Below, one piece after another: positions 1 to 9,195 of a DNA stretch of 64,000 bases. Source of the DNA: Rhodosorus marinus (lineage: Eukaryota; Rhodophyta; Stylonematophyceae; Stylonematales; Stylonemataceae); assembly GCA_029953675.1 (NCBI GenBank), contig JAMWBK010000008.1, forward strand, positions 186,001 through 250,000. Reading direction: 5' to 3'. Positions within the stretch are counted from its first letter, which is position 1. Each line of letters begins with the position of its first letter. Below the pieces are notes generated by a model. It did no database searches. It was not told the origin of the DNA and saw only the letters and a program-made list of their open reading frames with translations. A program made the position numbers and the translations under genes.

Positions 1-634
1 CCCATTCTTTTAAAAACGCTGCTCTTCGCAAGTTTCTAACCATGCATTGACGGAATGACCTTCATCTAAGGCTCTTCTTGTTAGCAGTGTTGATCCGACA
101 TTTATTTCAAACCCAAGTTTAAAGAAAGACAACCTAAGTGTACAAGCTTATTGGAATAAAGCCAGCTTATTGTAATCCTTTTGGCAAATATCTGATGAAA
201 CTTCGCGTTCCAACATCGCCCGGAGAAAGAGGGTTCGACACGAACAATTCCGCTTTCGTGAAACTCCTTCCCGCTAACCGTTCTATGCGATTCGATCGTG
301 AAGTTCACACCAATACGCAATAGAATCAATCCACTTAAGAACTCACCCTTCTCAAGAATTTCAACTTTTGCTTTTACAACAACTCTCGCTTCTTCTCCCT
401 CTTACCATTCTATCCTTGTCTATCACTACTCGGATTTTTGATATTACTATATTATACCAAGTCCATATGTCGCTAATCGACGGTCGCTATGATTCATCAT
501 CAAGCATATAGAAAAACCATTAAATCAAGAGTGACAGTCTGTCACGCCCAGAAATGCTCACTATTCAACTCCAGAACCAAAATTCCTACAAGCAGATGTG
601 CTATAAATGTTAGCAGATTATGACTGATCCGCAC

Positions 635-676
635 GCATCGAATGCTCCACATCGGATGCTCCGCATCGAATGCTCC
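635..676. repeat. 14-bp tandem repeat, three units
   Basis: Three adjoining 14-bp units of the type GCATCGAATGCTCC; the middle unit differs at two positions and the outer two are identical. It is a minisatellite-like array without spacers. Confidence 0.8.
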
Positions 677-1427
677 CCTGAAACTCTACGTAAACACCTA
701 CTGTAGTATGCCGAGGGGATAGGCATTTTCTTTCTTCGTTTGAGGGCCTTTGTTTTCTTTATTTTGTTCAGAATATTGCTTTATTCTCTGAAGTGCTGTC
801 ATTCTTTTTGCCCACCGCGGGCCAATGGGGGTTGTTGTTCACCGAATCCGGATCACGCAAAACGATCTCCACAGACCAACACCATTCCCTTAGAGCACTC
901 ATTCTACCTGTGAGTCTCCCCTTGGCCCAATGCGATGCGTCAAAATCCTTTGTTTTCGGGTACTTTATCCTGACCAAAACCTGTTGAGGAGAAATGGTCC
1001 GCGATCGAACACTTCGTGCGACGCCAGTCTTCCCTAGCCCCATATCCAAGATCTCAAAATCTTCTCTTTCGTAGTCAATATTCTGGCAAAATGGAGTGGC
1101 AAATGTTCCCAACGAACACGTTCCTCCCCCCCCAAACATATGTTCGTATCAAAACAATATCTGCTTGGCCAAAAGGAGTCATGCCCATGGCCAATGTTCC
1201 CAAACGAGTAGTGAGACTGCATGAGTCTGTGGCCCGCCAAAAACGGCCTTGTTCGGTCGAGACAATTTCCGGGCGAAGTCATCAGTGCTTCCCGTCCGCA
1301 CGCAGGGTTAAACAATCTCAAAACCTTGGCTTCGAGGGTAAATATTCTGGCCAAAGAAAGTCCGGGCCAATGTTCTGATGAGGACTATCGGCCTTGGAGA
1401 TGTGGTTGCTGAATTAGAGTATTAGCG

Positions 1428-1463
1428 ACTGCGCGGAGCCTCGTCGAGCCTCGTCCGCGCAGT
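1428..1463. repeat. GC-rich inverted repeat
   Basis: Ten-base arms ACTGCGCGGA and TCCGCGCAGT are perfect reverse complements around a 16-base loop that itself contains a short direct repeat (GCCTCG twice). It lies about 330 bp upstream of the truncated quinoprotein gene. A role as regulator or terminator is not shown. Confidence 0.6.
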
Positions 1464-1796
1464 AAGGCCCGGGGGGGGAGTGGAGGGGCGAGTTGGAGAG
1501 GTGTGGACGGGTGTGCGGAGACGAGTGAGGATAGCGGTGGAGTTTGCGGACTATTTGTTTGATTTCTTTCCGCAGGCTTTCCGAAAGCTCTTTAGAAGAG
1601 ATCTTATTAGTCGGTACTGAACCCGCTAACTTGTCTTGCGCAAGCGGTTGGGTTTCTTGGGGGACATATTGGCTGTTATGGCATGGCCGTGAGGTTGGGT
1701 GGTTGGTTTTTTAGGACTGGAGAAGGATTGGAGCTGTGAGGAGTCAGATTAGGAAGGATCGGCGTGCCCACGGTTGGGTTCGCGGGTTCTGGGGGT

Positions 1797-2681
1797 ATGG
1801 CAAGCAAACAAGAGGGAAAAACCCGTATGGACGCCTACGCGTTTGCAGTAGTGCTGGTTGCGCTAGTTTTGCAGCGGACGGGGGTCGGCGCAACGCTTAC
1901 GAAAGTTGACTTCGAAGATGCTCCTGTCATGGATATTATTGATGGTCTTCCGACCGACTTCGCTTTTCTGCCTCCTGGTCAGACTGACCGCATTCTGGTG
2001 ACAGGTTATACGGGAGCGGTCCAAGTTGTCGTGAGAGGAGCGGTGCAGGAGAAATTAATCCTGGACGATAGGGTTTCCCAGGCGGAGCTGGACAGTTGGA
2101 CGGGCTACCCCAGATTGTGGGATCGAGGCCTGGCGCCAGAGTATCGATCGGTTCCTGTAGATTCCGACTTTCAAAATCATCCCTATGTGTACCTCGCGTA
2201 CTTTCACTACATTGAAAGAGTGCGAAGAACTCCTCCCCAAGGGTTTGTGGTTCGGTACAGGGTGAGCAATGACCTCTCAGAGGCGATCCGTAGCTCGAAG
2301 AGATTCATTCTCGGAGGATACGTGAATGGAAATTGTACGCAAATTAGCACAGCGGAGGATACCATTTGCGTTACTGCTCCTAATCATACGATGGGGGGGA
2401 TACTCGTGAACCCCCAGGGAAGAGTTTGGATATCCGTAGGGGATTCCGCCTTTGGGGACAATTTTGACCGGCCGAACGCCATGAGGGCTCAGGACGTTGA
2501 CACTCTATACGGGAAGGTCCTCAGGGTAAATAGGTCTGGGAAAGGCCTGCCATCTAACCCCTACTACGACGGCAGCCCGGATTCAAACCGATCAAAGGTG
2601 ATGGCTTTGGGTCTGCGCAACCCATGGAACATTCATTGGGATGCTGAGCTTGATACTCCATGGGTCAGTGATGTTGGAGAA
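1797..2681 (+). pseudogene. Truncated quinoprotein sugar dehydrogenase-like gene
   Basis: The first ATG in frame is at 1797; a second at 1827 begins a cleaner signal peptide (MDAYAFAVVLVALVLQ). After the leader the protein matches the start of the soluble PQQ-dependent glucose/sorbosone dehydrogenase beta-propeller: a propeller-entry segment (LPTDFAFLPPG), PYVYLAYF, then HTMGGILVNPQGRVWISVGD, GKVLRVN, SNPYYDG and GLRNPWNIHWD. The same landmarks occur in order in the complete paralogue at 58184-62272. The frame stops being homologous at about codon 295, just before the position of the expected G-x-N-F/Y-G-W motif, where the terminal sequence of an RLE-B retroelement begins. The frame runs on to a stop at 2735 only through element sequence. 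No remainder of the gene is found beyond the two RLE-B copies. I read it as a secreted sugar dehydrogenase-like gene broken by insertion. Confidence 0.75.
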
Positions 2682-2789
2682 GTAACCGTAAGCTTTACTG
2701 GGCAGCTGCCTACTGCAGCGCAACACTACGTCTAATCCTATCTAGGGAGAAACTTACTGGAACCCCGCTACCGGGGTCTCATGCTACGT

Positions 2790-4386
2790 TCAAAAGAAAA
2801 AACAGGCATCAGCGGATTCTCCAACTGGTCGACGCGCAAAAGCGCCTAGTGCTATCTCTGCGTTACCTCGCCAAAGTTGCCGGTTCATCTGCGATCTCAC
2901 GTCTCTCAGCTCCTCACTCCTGTGCAGTAGGTGTTTGCAGCTGTCGCGGAGGAACTCTTGTGCCATTTGCCCCGTACGCCCAAACGTCTCTATCGCTATC
3001 GGGATGAACTTGTCATCCGGTTTCTCGATCACCATCGCTTCCTTGTAGTGAGCGATTTTCCACTTCTCCGCAGCTCGCGCCGCGTATCCGCTATCATCTT
3101 GGCTCCGCCGCAAATATTTTCCCTGTAATGGTGACACCACAGTCACATCCAGCGCATACCTTTGTTTGGTCCTCGGATGCCTAGCAACGATATCAGGTCG
3201 CAGTCCGTAGTTCCCGAAGTACCCCTCAGGTTCTTGCTCTACGTCCATGAAGTTCCATCGCCTCAGCCACCGTGCCAACTCTCTGCAGATTTCGTCGTGC
3301 CTACGTTGCCAGTTGATGTTGGGCAGTGATGAAACCGTTGTACCCCAGTCCTTCCATGTTTACTCCGGCAACTAGTGCACTTCTCGGTGGTCCGCAATCC
3401 CGGAATTGGCAGACCCAGCAGTTGTCGAACGTTTACCTGCATCTCAACCGCGCTCAATTTTTTCGGTGTCAGCGTTGGTATTTCACGCAGCCAGACTCCC
3501 GACCCGGATCCCGCGGCGGACCGTATTCGAGCTCGGTTTTCAGGGGAGATTCGTGGGTTGGTGACCAACCTTTGGAATGCACAATGGTGTGCCTCTCGAG
3601 AGAGGGTTTGTTGTATTGAACCATTATTCCAAGCTGCAGTCTCGCCCAGTGCGCTTCGAAGAGAAGTTTCTCGCGGTTGTTGCAGGGTAGTCAGTGCCAA
3701 GATCCGCGGCGGGGTTTCTGGTCCGAGCCTCCGTTGTATTGCTCGCGACGATGCACAGATCTGGTCCGCCAGCTGTGAAGTCGACCATCGTTGCTCCGTC
3801 GGCTCGTATGTGTCTGGTGAGCATTCTGCCGAAACCTCCCGCTCTAGTTCAGTCAGGTATGGCCATTCCATCTTCATTGTTCCGGAAGGTGTTTCTCCAT
3901 GACGAGTAAAACGCGATGGGTTGGACGCGCTTTCGAGTAGCGAAACCCAACCCCCCCCCAGCGGCAGGGCAGAGCGATTTGGTCCAAGATCAGCTCTGCG
4001 CACTCGTCGTCCTCTACAGCTGTCGTAGCGAGGCCTCCGAATAGAATTTCCAGATGATATCTGGTCATCACATCGGCCTCGCGTGCCAGAGTTCTTCCAA
4101 ACTCGTATGCGAGGCATCGCAGAACATAGTCTAGCCGCGTTTCCGCACAGAACCTGAAGAGGGCAATTTGCGTCGTAAGCTCCGTTTGTGGGAGCTTGGC
4201 AATTTCCTCAAAGAGCTTCTCATGCTTATTTTGCAGCCCCCGGCACTCCTGTTCGATATATTCTCGGCTGCCTATCGGTATCGAGTGGATGGTGACTCCG
4301 TCTCTGGTCACTTGGACTCCAGGGATCTCATGATTGACCACTCGCGTGGAAGTCAGTGTTCGCCCGTACAAAGTATATGCGGACAA
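2790..4386 (-). pseudogene. RLE-B copy B1 ORF2 remnant: RT thumb, zinc knuckle, endonuclease
   Basis: The frame from 4386 corresponds to the part of ORF2 behind the catalytic core (IPGVQVTRDG, HSIPIGSREY, IALPCRWGGVGF). Other frames continue to a knuckle with CTSC followed by an FHHC segment. The last frame (3278 to 2790) holds the restriction-like endonuclease: RPD, then 14 residues, then DVTVVSP, followed by FIPIAIETFG. Frame changes near 3900 and 3270 break the protein. The catalytic RT motifs are missing because of the deletion at 4388. Confidence 0.75.
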
Positions 4387-4387
4387 G

Positions 4388-5506
4388 CTGCTCGATGGCC
4401 CGCTTCAGCCTGTGGGCAGCGATATCCCCGGGAGCGATGGTCTGACGTTCGAGGTAACCCAGAAGGTTGTCTGGGTCCAGCGCCTGGCCAGTGTAAAGGC
4501 TTACTTGTCTATCGGCGTGTCGTTGTGTGAAGGATCCGAATATCCCAGTCCGGAAAACTCCTCGGGAGATGGCACTTTGGAGAATCGGAATTGCGTCTGG
4601 ATGGCACAACAGGCAGGCATGGGAGGCAATAAAGTCCACATGCACCACATAAGAGCTGGGCATACCCAGTGCTCTGCAAAGAACCGTTGCAAAGTCCGCA
4701 GGGGCCACCTCATCCAGCCTTGGGGGTCGGACATTCCGTAGCGTCGCGAGGACTGGAGCAACATCGGGTCGTCCGACCGTAGCGTGCAGTTGCCGCAGGG
4801 CAGCCTGCTGGGTTTGGGGTCCGGGGCGTCCAAAAGTTCTGGAACGAGCATCTCCTCCTCTCCCTGGTTCTTTCTGAGCTGCAGACTCGGCGAAGGTTGG
4901 CCTTGTAGGGCCCTCCCCGATGGCTGGGAATGCCTCCGCATAGTGTCCTAGATCCCGGACACCTGTCCCTCCCTGGGGCGCAGGGAGCCGGGTTCCTAAA
5001 TCATGGACGTCATAACTTCCTGGCAGTCGACCGTTACGGTAACCGGTGTCGGGGGCGAGGTGGTTGCCTACGGCCTGTCGCGGGAGATCATGCGGAGATG
5101 GTGCAGAATTCGTAGTAGCGGCTCCACCTTCCCACATAACCGGTTTCCGGGACAACTCCGTAAGGCGTCACCGGACCAGCTCTTGCGAGCTGTTGACCCG
5201 CGAGAACAGTTGAAAAACTGCTTTGTAGAAGTCTGTAATTTCGGACGCAGCGATGCCCAGGTCCTGATAGCATCTGTCGAAGCTACGCAGTTGATGCAAG
5301 AATGTGGCTGCCGGGTCGGTTGCGGCTGCAGACTCGGTCCGCGTTCTTGCTTGAACATCGCCTGCTTGTGGTTCCATCGGTGCCTCCTGCACGTCGGCAT
5401 CAGACTGGTGCTGGTGCCTTTGCAAAACTTCCCGGGTGCCCGAGGGGTCCGGGCCCTGAATGACAAGAGGTTCGGGGTATGGCCCGCGTACCTCCCTCAC
5501 AATCAT
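4388..5506 (-). pseudogene. RLE-B copy B1 ORF1 remnant
   Basis: The minus-strand frame opens at 5506 with a segment ending in VRGPYPEPL that recurs in copy B2, followed by a Q/D-rich stretch and a helical segment (FLHQLRSFDRCYQDLG). A second frame from 5155 has proline-rich sequence and then the most conserved block, LATLRNVRPPRLDEVAPADF followed by LCRALGMPSSYV and CLLCHPDAIPIL. This block resembles the RNVRP...DF...LG core of RLE-A ORF1, so it is probably the nucleic-acid-binding protein of the element; an RRM-like fold is possible but unproven. The frame change near 5155 shows decay. Confidence 0.65.
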
Positions 5507-5585
5507 CTTCAGACTCTCTTACGAACTTTTCGTTTTGTCTTCCTTACGAACTTTTCCTTTTACCCCAGACTCTAACGTCAGACTA

Positions 5586-6360
5586 ACGTAACCGTAAGCT
5601 TTACTGGGCAGCTGCCTACTGCAGCGCAACACTACGTCTAATCCTATCTAGGGAAAAACTTACTGGAACCCCGCTACCGGGGTCTCATGCTACGTTCAAA
5701 AGAAAAAACAGGCACCAGCGGGTTCTCCAGCTGGTCCACGCGCAAAGCGCCTAATGCTATCTCTGCATTACCTCGCCATAGTTGCCGGTTTATCTGCGAT
5801 ATCACGTCTCTCAGCTCCTCACTCCTGTGCAGTAGGTGTTTGCAGCTGTCGCGGAGGAACTCTTGTGCCATTTGCCCCGTACGCCCAAACGTCTCTATCG
5901 CTATCGGGATGATTCTTGTCATCCGGTTTCTCAATCACCATCTATTCCTTGTAGTGAGCGATTTTCCACTTCTCCGCAGCTCTCGCCGCGTATCCGCTAT
6001 CATCTTGGCTCCGCCGCAAATATTTTCCCTGTAATGGTGACACCACCGTCACATCCAGCGCATACCTTTGTTTGGTCCTCGGATGCCTAGCAACGATATC
6101 AGGTCTCAGTCCGTAGTTCTCGAAGTACCCCTCAGGTTCTTGCTCTACGTCCATGAAGTTCCATCGCCTCAGCCACCGTGTCAGCTCTCTGCAGATTTCG
6201 TCGTGCCTACGTTGCCACAGTCCAGTTGATGTTGGGCAGTGATGAAACCGTTGTACCCCAGTCCTTCCGTGTTTACTCCGGCAACTAGTGCACTTCTCGG
6301 TGGTCCGCAATCCCGGAATTGGCAGTCCCAGCAGTTGTCGAACGTTTACCTGCATCTCAA
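5586..6360 (-). mobile_element. RLE-B 3' fragment, tandem to B1
   Basis: It covers the zinc knuckle and restriction-like endonuclease and the 3' untranslated end of RLE-B, closely matching 2682-3460. Relative to B1 an extra base near 5911 (GATTCTTG against GAACTTG) shifts the frame inside the nuclease domain. Its 5' limit at 6360 is followed by CCCCAGACTAACGTAACCCC, the junction motif also found at other RLE-B edges. Confidence 0.8.
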
Positions 6361-6371
6361 CCCCAGACTAA

Positions 6372-6600
6372 CGTAACCCCTCCTCGACGACTAGCGGACG
6401 CAGGAAGGTAACTGGCCGCTTCGGGAGACGGTATGGAGAGGTCAATGTACTCACTCCGACGCGCATTAAGGTCGGACACCACTAGCTCCGCCACCCGCTG
6501 CACGGCAGCGCGCGCGTTAGGCTCATCAGATGATAACATCTGCAACCCGCAGTGGCTTCTCACCTTCGATTTCCAGGCCATCGTATCGAACCATTGGCCG
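6372..6600 (-). mobile_element. RLE-type nuclease fragment, related to families A and C
   Basis: Translation on the minus strand gives an endonuclease core, AELVVSDLNARRSEYIDLSI, with the D-x14-D-like spacing of families A and C (here E in place of the first D), followed by SYLPASASRRGG, which resembles RYLPAAGERRGS of family C. It is too diverged to assign with certainty and has no intact ends. Confidence 0.6.
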
Positions 6601-6984
6601 CAATTCGGTTTAGTGTCTACTTTTTCTTTTTATCGTATTAACCGTATTTAAATAATTAATATTTTATTTACACTTGCCAGTTAAACGATAGGTGATGTCC
6701 CCAGGAACTACTGCTTTCCTGCTTTCCTTCATTTTTCTATGAAAACATTATCTCTTTTTTTTCCCTTCGTCCGTGGGGATATTTCATCTTAAAAATTGAC
6801 AGCAGCTGGGCTATGAAATCTATCATTTAAACTATATTCGTATGCAAGAGGGGGATCTTGAATATTCAGGAACATATCATTAAAACGATACAAAGACTGA
6901 ATATTTCGTTAGAAATGGTTTTACTCGATAGTCCGAACCATCATTCCCTGCGGTCTCGTCTGCTGCTCCTCCTGTGGGGGCTGC
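6601..6984. other. AT-rich intergenic spacer
   Basis: AT-rich sequence with T runs between two retroelement fragments. No gene, structured RNA or promoter is evident. Confidence 0.5.
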
Positions 6985-7425
6985 TCGCGTTTGTTGCAGG
7001 GTAGTCAGCCTCAAGGTCCGGGGCCGGCTTTCAGGGCGAAGCCTCCGTTGTATTTCTAGCGCTGATGCGCAGATCTGGTCCGCGAGCTGTGTAGTTGACC
7101 ATTGTAGCTCTGTCGACGGGTATGTTGGTGACGTGCGTTCTGCCGAGACCTCCCGCTCCAGCGCGGCCAGTCGCCTTGATTGCTGCGGAAATTGTTTCTA
7201 CATGCCGAGTGGAACGCGATAGGTTGCACGCGCGTTCGGGTAGCAAATGCCAGCCCCCTCCAGCGGCAAGGCAGTGCAATCTGGTCCGAAATCATTTGTA
7301 CGTACTCGTCGTCCTCGGTGGCCGTAGTAGCGAAGCCTCCGAATAGGATTTCCGGATGATATCTGATCGTCGTACCCATCTCCCGTACCACAGTTCTTCC
7401 GAACTGGTAGGCTAAGCATCGTAGC
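6985..7425 (-). mobile_element. RLE-B internal fragment
   Basis: Minus-strand frames match the ORF2 region between the reverse transcriptase and the zinc knuckle of RLE-B (MGTTIRYHPEILFGGFATTA; IALPCRWRGLAF; SARNTTEA). Both ends are truncated; the right end is followed by CCCCAGACTTCACTC, a degenerate form of the RLE-B junction motif. Frames are interrupted. Confidence 0.7.
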
Positions 7426-7460
7426 CCCAGACTTCACTCAAAAAGGGATTCATTCATTCA

Positions 7461-7471
7461 AGCTAAAGCAT
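7461..7471. repeat. Left target-site duplication of RLE-A copy A1
   Basis: AGCTAAAGCAT directly before the 5' end of the element; the same 11 bases follow its 3' end at 12322-12332. Confidence 0.9.
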
Positions 7472-7745
7472 AGTGGATCAATGTATAGTAAGTGGGAGGA
7501 GTTGTTGTCGAGGATTGGGGTTTTGTTTCTTTTTCGGTCGCGAGCGTGTTCGTTTACGGGAAGCGCTTCCTCTGGTACGCCTTCCCCTCGATTTTCCGCG
7601 GGGCTTCGTTTGCATTTGCAACCACTTCTGTCTTCCGGGTGGGTGTGTTGCGGGGCCTTTCCTATTTGGGTTGGGTTTGGTCGATTATTCTCTCGGTGCG
7701 GTTTCATATTGGTGGTGCAACGTTTCCTTTGCGGATTCCCTCAGG

Positions 7746-9164
7746 ATGGTAGGGATATCTCCGCGCTCGACGGAGCCTCCTCCCAAGGAGGCACTGCCAG
7801 GTGGGGGACTCCGTGTTCGCCTCAGCTGCGGCACGTTTTCTTCCGAGTTTTCCGAGGTTGACTTGGAAGGCGCTTCTGGCACCCAGGCGCGTGCACTTAT
7901 CTCCGCTGTCACCAGCCTGATCACGGCTGCGAGTGATCGTGGAGTGCTCCCTCAGCTCACCAAGAAGCTAGGTGGGCTGGAATCGGGATTGCTGGCCAGG
8001 TCAAATTCAAATTCGGACGAGAATTTGAATTGCCCCAGAGTGGCAGGATTGGGTGAAGGCAGTCAACATCAGGTCAATCAACATGAACCTGTCCCGGGAC
8101 ATGCGAGGGCTGTTGCTTCTGCGCGGGAGAGTACGACGTTGGGGAGCGGCAGGCCGGGCCAAAACGCGCTTCAGCGCTCGGGGACTCGAGGCAATGGTGG
8201 TGGTGACTGTGCGGCAACCGGTGTGGAGGAGACTTCAGCTGTGGACTTCCCTCTCTTGGACCAGCCCTCAGGTGGTCACCAGCTCCCGGCTACTTCGGGG
8301 GCACGTGGTGGCCGCAAGGGGGGTGCTTCGTACGCGTCAGTCTTGCGGAAGGGCACCACTGCCACACGTACGGCGGCTATGCTCCGTTTCATACCATCTC
8401 GCGAGCCTCAGGATGGACCTGTGGAGACCACTCTCCAATTTCTGTGGGTGCGAAATGTCCGGCCCCAGACTACACGAGGACAGGTTCTGTCTATGCGAGA
8501 CTTCCGGGACACTTTTGCGGAATCGTTAGGGTGCAGCCGGGGTGATTTCTTCTTCGCAAACTATGAGGGCCGCGATGTGCTGTTTTTGGTCTCCGCAACC
8601 GCCGCCAAGTACCTGGAGGCCTTGCTGGCGAAGCCTACCGAGCAGTGGCCTGAGAGCGCCCGGTGGCTGCGCTGCAACCCGCAGGTGGTTTTGCACTTGG
8701 ATTTTGACCGTTTCTCGGGCAATTTCCTGTCTCCGGGAGAAACGGCAGGGCTCTCTGAGCATGAGAGCAGCGTGAAGGCGGCAGCGATCCATTGGCTACG
8801 GATTCAGCGCCTTGAGAGGATCTTGTTGGAGCGGTTCCGGTCGGGCCCTCGTCACCTGCGCATGGCGGTTTCCAGTTTCTTCGATCTGGAGAGGCGACTT
8901 GTGCTGACTTCGCGCTACAAGACAGAGCTGCAGCGGGTGGGTATTTTGGAGGGCTCTGCTTCCAGCACTACTGCCAGCGAGAGTGGTGAGGAAAGGGAGC
9001 AGACTGAGGGCATGGCGGTGGAGGACGCCCAGGTTACTTTGCTGAAGCCCGCGGGATCCGTTCCGCGAGCCTCGCGGAGTGGGCGGCTCACGACTTTGGT
9101 GCGGATAGGAGGTAAGAGAGCGAGGACCGACTCCCCCGGGTCTAAGGGGGAGAAGCACGATTAG
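7746..9164 (+). CDS. RLE-A ORF1 protein (putative RNA-binding)
   Basis: A 472-residue protein starting at the first in-frame ATG (MVGISPRSTEPPPK); upstream codons stay open to 7473 but begin with GTG and read like leader sequence, and copies A5 and A7 share the same ATG. The N-terminal half is Ser/Gly/Thr-rich and low in complexity. A conserved block in the middle (FLWVRNVRPQTTRGQV, MRDFRDTFAESLGCSRGDFF, DVLFLVSATAAKYLEAL) is shared with RLE-B ORF1 and has the alternating pattern of a small alpha/beta RNA-binding domain. The C-terminus is basic and Ser-rich. No zinc knuckle is seen. By analogy with bicistronic non-LTR elements it should bind element RNA; this is inferred. A5 and A7 carry nearly identical open copies. 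Confidence 0.75.
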   Translation: MVGISPRSTEPPPKEALPGGGLRVRLSCGTFSSEFSEVDLEGASGTQARALISAVTSLITAASDRGVLPQLTKKLGGLESGLLARSNSNSDENLNCPRVAGLGEGSQHQVNQHEPVPGHARAVASARESTTLGSGRPGQNALQRSGTRGNGGGDCAATGVEETSAVDFPLLDQPSGGHQLPATSGARGGRKGGASYASVLRKGTTATRTAAMLRFIPSREPQDGPVETTLQFLWVRNVRPQTTRGQVLSMRDFRDTFAESLGCSRGDFFFANYEGRDVLFLVSATAAKYLEALLAKPTEQWPESARWLRCNPQVVLHLDFDRFSGNFLSPGETAGLSEHESSVKAAAIHWLRIQRLERILLERFRSGPRHLRMAVSSFFDLERRLVLTSRYKTELQRVGILEGSASSTTASESGEEREQTEGMAVEDAQVTLLKPAGSVPRASRSGRLTTLVRIGGKRARTDSPGSKGEKHD

Positions 9165-9195
9165 CGCTCCAGGCACGGCTGCGAGGTCGCCGCCT

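Larger units (their letters stand above)
1..1796. other. Gene-free left flank
   Basis: No convincing coding region is seen. Open frames here are short and unlike any family I recognise. Between about 780 and 1400 there are loosely repeated phrases (variants of AATATTCTGGC and GGCCAATGTTC), suggesting an old degenerate repeat. A 14-bp tandem repeat and a GC-rich hairpin inside this stretch are listed separately. The last 300 bases are the likely 5' region of the truncated quinoprotein gene that follows. Confidence 0.5.
2682..5585 (-). mobile_element. RLE-B non-LTR retrotransposon, copy B1, internally deleted
   Basis: Read on the minus strand, the element starts near 5585 after CAGACTAACGTAACC-type junction sequence, has an ORF1-like part, then jumps directly to the region behind the reverse transcriptase active site, and continues through the zinc knuckle and nuclease to a 3' end at about 2682. 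Compared with copy B2 (20140-24660) about 1.6 kb is absent at position 4388, including motifs A, B and C of the reverse transcriptase. The 3' terminus is nearly identical to that of the next fragment (5586-6360), so the two copies lie head to tail. It interrupts the quinoprotein gene on its left. Confidence 0.8.

Noticed and set aside
7473-7745. Extended N-terminus for RLE-A ORF1
   Set aside because: The frame is open but starts with GTG, and copies A5 and A7 also first have ATG at the position equal to 7746.
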